Below, piece after piece: positions 48,915 to 60,660 of a stretch of 64,000 nucleotides of DNA; positions within the stretch are counted from its first letter, which is position 1; each line of letters opens with the position of its first letter. This stretch comes from Sphagnum compactum (taxonomy: Eukaryota; Bryophyta; Sphagnopsida; Sphagnales). The DNA lies in contig OZ234504.1 in NCBI GenBank assembly GCA_965153455.1, positions 3,906,001 to 3,970,000 on the forward strand, in the 5' to 3' direction. The translations under genes were made by a program, and so were the position numbers. The notes beneath the pieces were generated by a model. It was not told where the DNA came from and did no database searches. It worked only from the letters and a program-made list of their open reading frames with translations.

Positions 48915-51799
48915 TTTTTCAATATCCACCAGGTCGGATATTAGAATTTTTGAAATTTTTGCTTACACACTGGGTATCAAATACTAGGATTTTAAAAAAT
49001 AATTTGAAACCCGCCTGATATCAACTTGTTAGGGTATTGAATCAATAGGGGTACTTGTATTGTTTTTTGAGCATAAGAACCGCCTGGTATGCATAAGGGC
49101 CTAGTTTTGCAAGAATCTGTTGAGAACTGGGTAGATTCTATGTCTCTATGCTGGTTATCAAACATACATTGTAAGCATGTCTCATGGAAGCATAACCATT
49201 CACATTACACACTACACACATTGACAAAATTTACACTCATTGTTCATTGATTATGAGAAACAGAAATATAATGTGATTGCTTTACTTTTCAACATACAAA
49301 ATCTTATGGTGGATCGGACATCAAAGCTTTCACAATCTTATCCCAATTTTTATGTTTTCCACATTAGGATAGCACTTCAACAATCCGTTAATCACAACTC
49401 AACCACTAAGTTTTACAATTCTCTTTCTAAACTTCATCCTCTTTCTAGACATAACTTAACTTTGATAGTTTAAATGTCAATTTGAAAACCAAATCTCTTT
49501 CTGCTTTTTGATCACTCATGCAATCTCTCACTGAACATAAATCTAATCTTGCATTTATCAAACCCAATTAAATTAGTATTTCCTTGTAATGTGATTATTG
49601 ATGACCCAAGACCTTTTTCTACTCTTTGATTATTACGTGCAATCTCTCACTAATCATAGAATACAAACATTCAAGTCTCTCAAACCCAATTAATCTTTGA
49701 TTCCTACAACTTTATGTTTCTAAACTTCATTCTCTCTCTAAACATAACTTCATGCATAACTAATTTCTTAACTCTATCTTTCTAATTTCATTTTTTCTCT
49801 AAACATAATTTCATGCATAACTAAAATTATTGCCTTTCATCTACAGATCATCAAGACCTAAATCAAACTTGGGATCCAATTTGTTATGTCATTATCTCCT
49901 CACCAGCTTCTCAAAACATCCCATCTTCATAGTTTGCTAAGGAAAAACCTTGTCAACACATTTTATTTCATCATCAGACCCTACTAGGAATATATTGTAA
50001 GCATCTTTATCATTCATCAATCTTTGAAGCTTCTCCAAACTGCAAATTCAAATACATGAGTTAGAGGAAGGGTATTTCAACACAAAGAAGACTCATAGAC
50101 TCTCACAACCAAAACGTCTTAAGCAACATCACTTCGACATAAGCACTAACCCCAAACATTCAAGTTTGTTATGATATATTAGGGTTCATAAACTCATCCA
50201 AGAGGTCTTGACTTACTTGGTTTTCCCAAACATCTCATAGATTAGGAAAATAAACAAGCATGCACACAACATATGTTTCTACTTCTGTCTACAAAACAAA
50301 TTTGAATAATGCAATTCTATAGATTTCCCAAAAACTTTGTGCAAGCATTTGAGTAGAAAAATTTGGAATATGAAACCCATATAACACAAGTATATTAGTA
50401 GAAGAATATAGAATATGATCTCAATCAATATGCTTGAATGGAAGAAAGAAAAATCTGCAATTTACATGTTATAGTGGTGATGATGAGCATATTGTCAGGG
50501 TTTTAGATGCAAAAAATGTAGACAATCTAAGCAACACAAATCCTAGCTGCTTTCAAGTAGGAAACAAACATCACATCTACAAGGTAGCTTGCTAAATTTG
50601 TTGATGCCATGGTGGTGGAGGAGGTGTTGTTGCCATATAAAAAACCAAAACCAATGGCAATACAATGGCAAGAAAGAAATTCCTACAAGCTCTATGTCAA
50701 AAACAGTCAACGTTGACTACATCTTTCAATCTTAAACTAATAAGTTCAAAGTTCAAGCCAAAAGTTTACAACAGGTTCACCCAATAGAATATATTTTAGT
50801 TGTATAGTTGATAATTATGACTATTATCTAAGGAAGATACAATGTGACATGAACATTATGTGACAATAGTACATTTTACAACTACATTTGGTTGGGGTTA
50901 ATTATCAAGTGAGATAGATGAATGACCAAAACAAGTATGTAGTGAGGTGAGCTCACTTCATTCAACACATCAAATATGCCCTCCTCAATCTTCTAATATA
51001 TTTTTGCTGCAATGTTGATAAAGCTTGCTTGAAACAAACATGTGAATGCCTAGTCATTAGTCCCTTATTTGCACATGTCAAAAGGAAAATCTATGCGCAT
51101 AACCATGTTTAGAATACTTCCAAATTTGAGGTATTTCCTGAGATACATGGTGCAAAATATTTGATTAAAGCAAATAACATAGGTTAAAAATAATATGGCA
51201 AAGATAGAAAAGGTAGGCAAATTCCTAGGTGTTGTCATTATAATAGCATCTACTACTCCGATTTGGATTTTGTACACATGGAAAAATACATTGTACATAA
51301 CCCTAACATACCAACATCATAGAAACAAAGAAACCTTAAACTTGTAAACACACAGACACATGCCACATTAACACATACTAACTTGAAATGGTCAATCAAC
51401 TCAGAGTTACCATGTGTATGAGTGTTTGCCAAGATAGATTCTTGATATAAGAATCCTTGCAAACTTGCCAAAGCATAATCATCATGCAAAAATTGTAAGT
51501 TCAAAAATATGTGCAAAGTTTGGACATTTACTAGAACTATAAATCAAGAATTAAAAAAAGACATAGTGCCATGCATTAAATTATAAACAGATAGTTAAGC
51601 TGACCATTACATCTAAACATAAAAGTTGACACAACTAGATTCCTAGTCAAAACAAACTAGTTCATGAAAAAATTAAGCAAAATGTTCATCAACTTTTGTA
51701 TGCGTTAAGTTAACTCGACCTCAATATTCAAATAACTAACTACATCTAATAATGTATCATTTTCGTCAATGATACTTGCCTCTTCTGCTAAGAATTTAG

Positions 51800-54660
51800 T
51801 AATGGCTGCCCTTTTTATTGGTGATGTGTTTGTGCATCAATTGGCTAATTCTTCATGATCATTACAAGCTTGTTTACTTTATCAACTTTCAACCTACAAC
51901 GTTGCATACTTGTCAACACTTTAACAACATTGAAGATTATTTCAATTTTGATCTGAAAGCTAGGAATCCCAAGAACTTGTCGAACCACAAAAAAAGGTTG
52001 GGAAATTGAGCTTCATGGGTCTTCCGCTAAGTCAAAGGCAGAACAATGTCTTCTAGCTTCATTGACAAATGGCGAAATAAAGATAATTCATTCCTTAACA
52101 ACCCTTTCAAAGTAACCTCATTTGAGGTTACTGGCCCAAAGATGGATTCTTCTTCATCATCAATTGTTGTTGGTTCAATAGTGCCATTAACATCAAGATT
52201 TAAAAATTGAAAAGTAACCATTAATAATGACATCAAATTCTTGGTGTCATATTCTACCACCATGTGTATAACCTCGGCCCTTCCAACAAATGCTTTTAAA
52301 ATATCCAAGGATTTGACCCATGAGTCCAACATTAATGGAAGCATATTGTGGGCCTTAACAACAATGTAGGTAGATGCAAATGCCAAAAATGGTGCAAGGA
52401 CTATTTTGACTTCCGCCATCATACAAATGAGCAAAGCCCCCAATTCATATTCAAAATCCCCCTTCACAAAATTGGAGGTAATATCATATTGTTCCATCTC
52501 ATTTTGCATAGACACAATAATAAAAAGTGTAGCATTCAGGGCATCTAAATGTAGCCACTATCCTCAAGTTTTACTGAAGATACCTTGTTTTCACAACAAG
52601 AAACATGGTTTCAACAACCATCTTGCAAATTGTTTAGGTGTGTGCATCTAGCACACGACCTTGTAACTTTTACGTTTCTTGCCTCACATAACATAAATTT
52701 ATGGCATCTTGATATTCCAAATTTTCTTGGAAAAGAATAACCTTATTAACAAACATGGTCTTCATGGGTGTTTTAAGCTTTCAATGGGAAAGCCCAACAT
52801 CAACACATGCCTTCTACCATTCACTGCATCCTTTGTCAGACTTCTTAGTCCATGTGATTGTTTTCTATAATCTAGACCTTGTCCCCTTCAAATTGACCTC
52901 ATGAAAACCAACACAAACATTAGTATCATTGCAAACATATTGGCATGCTTTACTGAAAACATGGCTAAAACAAGAACCCTGCCAAGGAATTGAAAGTGTT
53001 AGAGGAGTACAACTAACAACTAAAATAAGAGCTCGTGTAAGGGTGGATAGATTGTCACTTTCATCCTTCACGTAGGCAACTAGTTTTTTTTAGTAGATTG
53101 TAAAAAGCCAAGAGAGCCCTAACTTGCACTGCCATTGCAACTCCAGTTGTATCAATGGCTTCAAAAAGTCCCACTTTCACATGGCAAGGTACCCATTATG
53201 AGTTTATAAAGTTAATCACAAAGGCAAATGCATTGTGTTTAGATCTAGACATCCATAAGTCAAAAGATGATGTTGTTGTAACATAAGATTTTAGGGTTGG
53301 AATCACATATTCTTCCATGGTTCTAGAAACCACTATAGGGATGGAAATTAAACCATCTACTTTTGATTCAGAAAGACAACATGAGGATTTTGATGCAACA
53401 CCAAGTGGGTCAAAACATAGAACTAGGAACCAAAAAGGGTGTTAGATGTTAAACATAATTTATCAAAATCAAACTTTTTTTTTATTACCATTTAAAACCA
53501 TAGTAATCATGGCAAGTTAGTCCTTTTTCCCTCATATGAATGTCAATAAACTTAAAGTAAAAATTCATTTTATCCAATTATAAATTTTGGTTTTAATTTA
53601 GGACGTTTGAAAATGTACATTTATTACGTCAGATGGAGTCAATTTTGCAAAGGACTATCAAAAGGATTCATATAATAAAATAATTTTCATTGAAAAAAAT
53701 ATAAATGATAAAAATTATTAGCCACACTCAAAAAACACTCATACTTTTAAAAATGTGAAATTTTAAAATTTTAAAAATTCAAAGAATGTCTCAAAATTGC
53801 TTCACAATTTCAAAGTTTCAAGAGTCATGTACCATGTATAAATGGGTTATAATGTAAATGATGTAGTAAGAAAAGTTATAGCTTAGAATATAATAAAACT
53901 AAAGAATGTGAAAATTTAATTTTTTGTGATGACTTAAATTTTGATCATTTTTCAAGATAAAACATTAAATATATAAGGAATTTTCACATTTTAAAAAACT
54001 CATAGTTATTCAATAATGACTAACAAAAAAATTGTGATGCATTGGGGAAAATTTTAGTATTTTTGAGAAGAAGTTACAAAAAATTTCATTCAAAATTTCA
54101 TTTGCATGTAAAATATTTTTTTTAGGAAAAAGGACTTGCAATCCTTTTCCAAAGTAATCATTTTGGCTCCTAGTTACAAGTTTTGACCCGTGTCACAACC
54201 ATTGACTTTCCAAAATGGAAATGGGCATGTAGGCATTGGTAGCAAACAATAGCAAGTCCTCTTTGAATCTTAATTATTGTGCATCATCCTTCTTATAAAG
54301 AGTTATTGATTGAAAGTAATCTATGATGGCCTTGTAACCAACCATAGACCTCTTCTTAGATTTTTCTTGTTGTTGCTCTTCCATAGCAAGACCTAGATTA
54401 GTAATCTTCTACTTGCACCCAACAGCCATATGTTCTACCAAAATGTGTTTCTTCATAAAAGTAGTGCCATGTTGTTGGTTATAGGAAATCATACCTTTTC
54501 GTTTCTTGGTGGTACTACAAGCACTACAAGTTTGGTAAACATAACGGCAAACAAGACAACACATGGTTTGAGAAGTCAAAGGATTAGGCTTCTTGCCATC
54601 ATTCACCACAAAAAATACCAAGGGAAAGACAACCTATGGTGAGGAACCCATGCTTGTTGA
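51800..54660 (-). pseudogene. hAT transposase with BED zinc finger, multiply broken
   Basis: Blocks appear on the minus strand in the right order. At 54621-54409 there is a BED-type finger (CCLVCR ... HGTTFMKKHILVEH). At about 53320-53160 are YVIPTLKSYVTTTSSFDLWM, then VGLFEAIDTTGVAMAVQ. At 53071-52865 are DNLSTLTRALILVVS and WQGSCFSHVFSKACQYVCND. Near 52855 is KTITWTKKS. At 52515-52027 is the C-terminal dimerisation region (AHNMLPLMLDSWVKSLDI, VVEYDTKNLMSLLMV). Near 52015-51960 there is THEAQFPN. Stops and frameshifts separate the blocks, so no active transposase is encoded. Family identity comes from remembered plant hAT proteins. Confidence 0.78.
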
Positions 54661-55976
54661 TTCAAGGTCAATTGAGCTTTCAATACCTCCTATGCAATTT
54701 TAGTTTCCACATCCAAGTTGCTTGGTGCTTCAACACTTTTTGAAGCATATGGTACTCATGATCCAAGAGGTGTGGAAATCGAACTAATTACTAGCCTTGA
54801 AACCTCAACCAAGTTCCCCATTTCCAAGTCAATAACATTGTCATCATATTGATGTAGGTGTTCATTCAAGTTAAATATTTCTATCTTTGCCATCTTTGCT
54901 TCAGACTATGTTCATTCCAAAATAGGTAGCTTTTACAATAATTTGATTCTGAAACTAGTATAGGGTTTGACAAGAGACTTTTACAACAATTCAACTAACA
55001 CCAATGACCAAACTTGAGAGAACTCAAGACTTTCAACTCTAGAAATCTTTCGATTATAACACCATGACTTTCATTCAACTACTATAGATTACAATAATGG
55101 CAAAAACAACAAATGTGAAAAAGAATAATAGCATCAACTTATTATCAGATCAAGTTGAACTATGAGATATAATAGTTTTCTGGTACATGTGTGACTAACA
55201 CGACAATTGACTTCTACAATTCAACAATTCAACTTAAGACTTGTCTTGATATTCAAGTCTAACTAACTAACTCAAGACTCAAGACAACTCAAGACTTGAC
55301 AAAAGACTTCTATAACATTTCAACTCAATTTTTTTGACAAGATTCAAAACTCATAAAACATACAAACAAGTTACAAAGGAGATCTAACTTACATGATTTT
55401 TGTAGAGATTAACTTTGTGCTTGGCGCTTCAAAGACATTGGGAGTTGAAGAAAACATTGAAGCCAAATCGCACATTCCCAATAGCTCCTTGAATCCAACT
55501 TTGATCAATCAGTTGATGCTTGTAGAAACATTGAAAGGAAAATCACAACTAAAAGTTACAAGCGGCTATGAATCTAAATAGTGTTCAAAAAAATCCGTCC
55601 TGACAAAAAAACAATGATGTTGTCAAAAGCCAAAAAGAAAAACAAAGATGGAAAATGACCTCAAGTTTAGGGTTTAATGCAAAGAATGAAGACCTAAATG
55701 GATGAAGAAAGGGATGAACGTGACTAAAACTAAATGAAAAATTTGGATGAAAAAAAACCAACCTAGGTTATTTTTCAAGGTACCACATATGAGTCTAGGT
55801 AGGGTATTTATTTTTCTTAACTTTATATATATACCTTGCCAATCGAATATTCAAGGGTATCACAAATCATTATGCCTAGTTGGGTAGGTTATGTACTAGA
55901 TATTTCATGTAAACAAAATTGATAGGTAGGTTATTTGGTACATGTACATGGAATTGGCGCAATACCCAAGTTGATT

Positions 55977-55998
55977 TTCAATATCCGGCCAAACACTG
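55977..55998 (+). repeat. hAT right terminal inverted repeat
   Basis: Reverse complement begins cagtgtttggccggatattg and pairs with the left end at 48893. Confidence 0.78.
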
Positions 55999-57217
55999 GT
56001 TTTTTAACCCATGCTTCGTCGATGGAGATGCAGCCAGTACATTATCATCTGCCCGCATCCTCAATTTTCACACTCTGACCAATTGTACTATGAGGTGACC
56101 TTCAAACACGGCCAGACAGATGCGGCCAGTGTATTATCGTCTGCCCACATCTCCAATTTACAAAATCTTACCAATTGTACAATAGGTTGACTCCAAAAGA
56201 AGGCAGCCTCCAGTTGTTTGGGGGTTGAGGAACAACAAGCAAATCTGCACTTGACTTACTTATGGCCTGATTGATAGGGGAGCTCCAAGGCTCAAGCAAA
56301 GACTCGATGTGCATACTCTTATTTGTGTTTTACACAAGCCTTATGACTTTTGTCAAGACCCTCATCATACCCATTATCCTCAAGTAGAGTTATTGCTTGT
56401 GCATGCTTGCATTGCATTGCATTGCATCAAGAGAAAATGCCTCCACCCCTTGATGCTCATGGGATTTGACTCCACAATGTTAAAAGACATGGATTTACAA
56501 TAAACCAACATCCATGCAAACAGAATGAGTTACCAACCACAACTTGTCTGTCTCACTCATGCATCATCACATCAGAATTGCACCTCTCACAGAAATCAGG
56601 AGGTGAAATACCACATATACACAAGAAAAAACAATGCCTGAGAATTAGGAGCCAACATACTAGAAAACATATGAAAACATTCCTATTGCAACTCTCAAAT
56701 GACTGAAAATTTGGCAATTAGCAAGCCCAAAGTAGCAGCCACACAGTAATTAGTGCATGTTTTTAGTTCCCAAAGAAGGAATGCAGCTTATTCCATTGTC
56801 TTCTTGTAGAGGCATATGTCCCATGGAGAAGGGCCCCAACCCAAAGCATAACCCATGCTTGTAAGGCCTATTGCTTAGCTACTGTACAACAGGCTCCTTC
56901 CATTAGGACCTGTAAAACTTTTCAGGATAGCTAATGTACAAGCATTTTGCTAGCTATAAGAAACTCCATCTGCAAATTTCTTGCTGTCATGAAGATTATT
57001 TCCTTTGATGCTCCTATCTTTCATGTTTCTCTTGAATTTTCCCCCCTCCCTCTATGCTGCAACAAATGCTACACATCATTGTGCTCTGTGAGACCAAAGA
57101 AAGTGATGTTAAGCCCACCTTACTGGGGCTCTCCACAAACTATCAATCTTGCAGTAACATGCAAGCCAAACAGCCATCATTGTAAACTTTCTGATGAAGA
57201 AGTAACTTTCAAGTTGC
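55999..57217. other. Spacer between the hAT element and the EWTY gene
   Basis: It begins with a diverged 92-bp direct repeat: copies at about 56021 and 56113 share 'agatgc.gccagt..attatc.tctgccc.catc' and 'accaattgtac'. The rest is moderate-GC DNA without a supported gene and includes the 3' flank of the minus-strand gene at 57218. Confidence 0.5.
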
Positions 57218-59461
57218 CTAGTATGTCCATTCTGAGGGAAGGCTTAGCTCCGGTGTGGTACTTCGTTGTAGTATTGACGGGCAAGCCTTGCCACAAGATG
57301 CAAGCCAACCTTCTTCAAATGAGGGTTTGGGGTGCACCATGGCCGGGGAAATTAAACTGTGCGATATAGTAGGCCAAGCAGGCATTGAAGCTTTGTGATC
57401 TGCATAAATGGTTTTAGGATATACATGTTAGCAGATGATCTTGAGAGGAACTCTTCACATAATATACAGATGCAGAAAGCAAAATTATGTGTGAAAAAGG
57501 TTCACTACACAGCTTGTTACATCCTCCAATTCACAGCACACAAAACTGAACAGGCTGGAAAAACACTTGCCTGGGCATGAAGCAGGATTGACCAACGATG
57601 AGGGCATGGACGGATGTGAGTGTATGTTTTCCACGTTGAGATTTAACAACTGCACTATCCGAGATGGGAGCAGCACAGATGAACATGCTGTTGGATTCAG
57701 TCACAATTGAAAAAAGGTGATCAGATTAAAACTGTGTTCCAGAGGAAGGCAGAATTTCATTAGTAACAAAATGAAACTAGTCTTCACAAGGGAGTGGGAG
57801 TTTAGCCATTTTTAGACTCAGATCAGATCACTTACTGGGCTTTCTTTTGAGTTCAGGACCATTGCCTGCACGGCGTGGAATGAACACCCCAGTACCACTG
57901 GACTCATGACCAGATCCCAGGAACACAGCCCTCATTCCTGACCCTCCTCCCCTGTTTGCACCTGTCCACTGTGGAGTGTTGTAATTGTTACACCTCTCTG
58001 ACTGATACTGTCCATGGTAACACTTCTGCAAACCAGGCCCGCACCCTTGCTGCTGCTGCTGCTGCTGATGATGATGTACAGGATAGAGCCTGCTCTGAGA
58101 CCCTGACCCTGCTCCAAGCCCAGTTTTGACTGCCATTTGCTGTTCCAAAAGTTACATTCAGGAGGATTCACTTTTAGCTACATAGAGCATGCAGACAACA
58201 ACTTCATATGGAGGAAAAACCAAAAGCAGCTTTGCTCTGCTTCCGATCTAAGTGCTTGCAAACTACAACCTGCACTGAAGAATTGAAGTGCCTATAATGA
58301 TATATTATTCCCAATGAGTCATCAGTGCAATCAATCCTCAAGAGGGGACATGCAGGGTTTCATGTCATCAATAACATCAACGCAAATGGACCCATCCAAC
58401 AGACATATCCGATCCTGGAAGTGAAGGTATTGAAGGGCTTACATGGCTGCTACTGCAAACTTGGTGATCATCCCCTCTTGTGGAGGAATTCCAGCTCTGC
58501 TCGTTGGCAGATCCATTCATTGTAGTTCTTTCGTTTCTGTTCCTAAGGTATGGTAGGCTGCTAGGTGGAGATAACAGGCTACTGGTGGCCCTTGAAGGAG
58601 GAGGATTTCTTGCTACCATGCCTCCAGGCACTACTCCTATCTTAACAGGGACCTCCTTACTGTTGTGTGCTTGCAGAGGCTGGCTATGGACATGCTGATG
58701 ATGGTATCTGATTGGAGGAACAGACATGGACTTCTTCTGCTGGAATGTTTTCAATCTAATGACTTCTCCTGCTGCAGCATAGAGTAAATCCCACGCATCA
58801 CTCTGCTGCTGTGCTTGAGAGGGAGTCGTTGGGGGAGAAGAAACTCGGGATGAAACCTGGGAAGAGCCCTTGGAACTCGCTGTACTGCTTGACTGCCAGT
58901 GCAAGCCTGATGACAAGCTCCCACTGGACCAGCTTGATGGAGGAGACCCGGATGCCGCCTACCCACATTCCCACCACACTAAAGGGGATCAACCTGAGCT
59001 CGAGATGCTGCTGTAAGCAACATAATCCTCAACAGTTTCCTTTCCTCGAGACATGCTTCAAGAAATGCAAGAGCAATAAGGGAAACTAAGAAACCTCTTA
59101 CCTTGTGCGTTTCAATTTCAGAAACGGTGGGAGGAGCTTCGCAATGAGTTTTCCCGCCAACGCCCTGGTGTCGCTGCTGCTGTATGATGCTGCTGCTTTC
59201 GTCCTGACGGTTGAGCATGGTTTGTGCAAGTCCTGCCAAGAGGAGTTCATCGTCCTCATCGTCTTCGGTCTCAGTGGAACGAGGTGACGAGGAGGAGCCA
59301 AGCGGTGAACTCGCCAAATCTGGCCAGGCTGCTGCTGCCGCAGAAGAGCCGCCGCCATCAACAACGAGACTCCCCTGCAACGACGATGATGCCATGGGGC
59401 TTCTGTCTTCCCGTATGTTGGAACGGATGATGCCGTGCACTCTGGCTACTTCGAATGCCAT
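57218..59461 (-). CDS. Plant-specific protein of unknown function (GTGVFIPRR/EWTY family), 5 coding exons
   Basis: Coding exons: 59461-59102, 58958-58443, 58139-57836, 57687-57571, 57399-57218, totalling 1479 nt (492 aa). Motifs in order: an acidic block with DEDDELLLAGLAQTML (about 68-84); Ser/Pro-rich PPSSWSSGS and VSSPPTTP; DAWDLLYAAAGEVIRLK (174-190); a His/Gln-rich stretch; SGMRAVFLGSG (359-369); GTGVFIPRR (374-382); SVLLPSRIVQLLNLN (397-411); and LPSEWTY at the C-terminus. I recall this motif series in land-plant proteins of unknown function, some carrying misleading names such as TIP41-like. No signal peptide or membrane segment is seen. Intron 4 is GC-AG (ccag|gcaagt). Intron 3 uses a|gtaagt. 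The least certain points are the acceptor at 58958 (weak tract), the one at 58139, and the start: an AG acceptor-like site lies upstream near 59500, so an earlier coding exon is possible. Confidence 0.8.
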
Positions 59462-60660
59462 CGTTACTCGTGAAACCTCCTCGGTGCGCAGGCCTGTCAA
59501 CTGAAGCAGCAGAGACTATGTAAGCAAAGCGTAAGAGCTCACTCTTTCTGCGACAAGGATTTCATCTCTAGTTTTTGTTCCCTCATGCAGGCAATTTTCC
59601 GCCGTATCATGAGTTATTCCTCTTCAACAAACCGCTCGCTACTGAGATTGCGTATACACGGCTTCACACAAGCTCACGTATCACAAAGTCCGCGGATCTT
59701 TCTTCGCGCTGATGTCCGGACTTCTGTCTTGTCTCCAAAGCTTCGAAATGATGATAAGTCCGTCAAAACTCTTGGAAACCTTTCTTTCTCAGCTCCGCTG
59801 GCTTTCTTTCTGTCTTTTTAGCTGGCTCACTTCGCACTAAACTACACAATGATATCTCGGGATATACGTATGAAGTGAAGTTGTCCCGGTTTCGGCTTCC
59901 GGAGCTCCAAGAATCTAGAAACTGCACAACATTAGAAATTGTCTCGGAATTGTTTGAAGACTCTACCATGCGCATAATGATAAGACTACGATACTCTTGG
60001 CAGGTTGAGAGAGTACTAAGAAGGCTCACGATGCTGGACACCTAGAAACAAGAATCCACAATCACTCCACCACAACCGAGTGAGAGACAAAAACCTCAAA
60101 ATGCGCAAAGCGAAGGGGCGGTGAGGGCGACACAAACAAAGCTCAAAGAAACCTCCAAAACCAACTCCGAATACTCTATCGCCCTGCAGAGCACAATGTC
60201 GACACTCCTCCAGTCGCGTCGTTAAGTCACACACGACAGCCAGCCGACGGCCAACAAAGGCTGTACGAGCACTCACTCACAACGGAGGAAGAGGAAAGAA
60301 AGAAAGAGCGAGCTTAAAGACACAGTCATAACCGGAGCTCAAGACCGCAAAAAACAGTCGAGTTTAAATTCCAAAAAAAGCCACTCGAAGCTCCGACATT
60401 GGATCCACGCTGCGGCAAACTTCACTTCTATAAGGACCGGAGCTTCTTGCGATCAAAGAGACCAGTGCTCGGAGCTGCAAGAGAAAGGGAGAAAGAGATG
60501 GCAGCAGCGCCGCGCGAAGCGAGCGCCTTTTCTGCGAGGGAGAGAAGAACCCGGGCGCATACGTACAGTACATATTTTGAATACAGTATCGGGGCCGCAA
60601 TCGTACTTTGAGAACCGTATTGACACCAAAGTGTAGAAAAGAAACCACGACTTAGGATAT
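59462..60660 (-). promoter_or_regulatory. Probable leader and promoter of the EWTY gene
   Basis: A CG-rich, leader-like region on the minus strand (gcgctcgcttcgcgcggcgc near 60525). It has a polypyrimidine-AG site at about 59502 (ctctgctgcttcag) that could end a 5' UTR intron. No coding frame continues across it. The transcription start probably lies within 60300-60600; I cannot point to a reliable TATA box. Confidence 0.45.
60364..60399 (-). CDS. Candidate uORF in the leader of the EWTY gene
   Basis: ATG, ten further codons and TAA (peptide MSELRVAFFGI) in the CG-rich leader region about 900 bp upstream of the predicted start. Relevance depends on the unknown start site and leader splicing. 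Confidence 0.25.
   Translation of the reverse strand: MSELRVAFFGI

Larger units (their letters stand above)
48892..55998 (-). mobile_element. hAT-superfamily DNA transposon, 7.1 kb, inactive
   Basis: Terminal inverted repeats of about 22 bp: left cagtgttggttggatattga from 48893, right (reverse complement from 55998) cagtgtttggccggatattg. The CAGTG start is typical of hAT. The 8-bp word gttttttа (seven bases g+t6 then a) flanks both sides at 48884-48891 and 55999-56006, as expected for a hAT target duplication. Inside, on the minus strand, are BED-finger and hAT transposase remnants (listed separately). About 2.9 kb of AT-rich filler lies left of the transposase and about 1.3 kb right of it. 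One unpaired base at the left end leaves the exact boundary uncertain by 1 bp. Confidence 0.8.
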
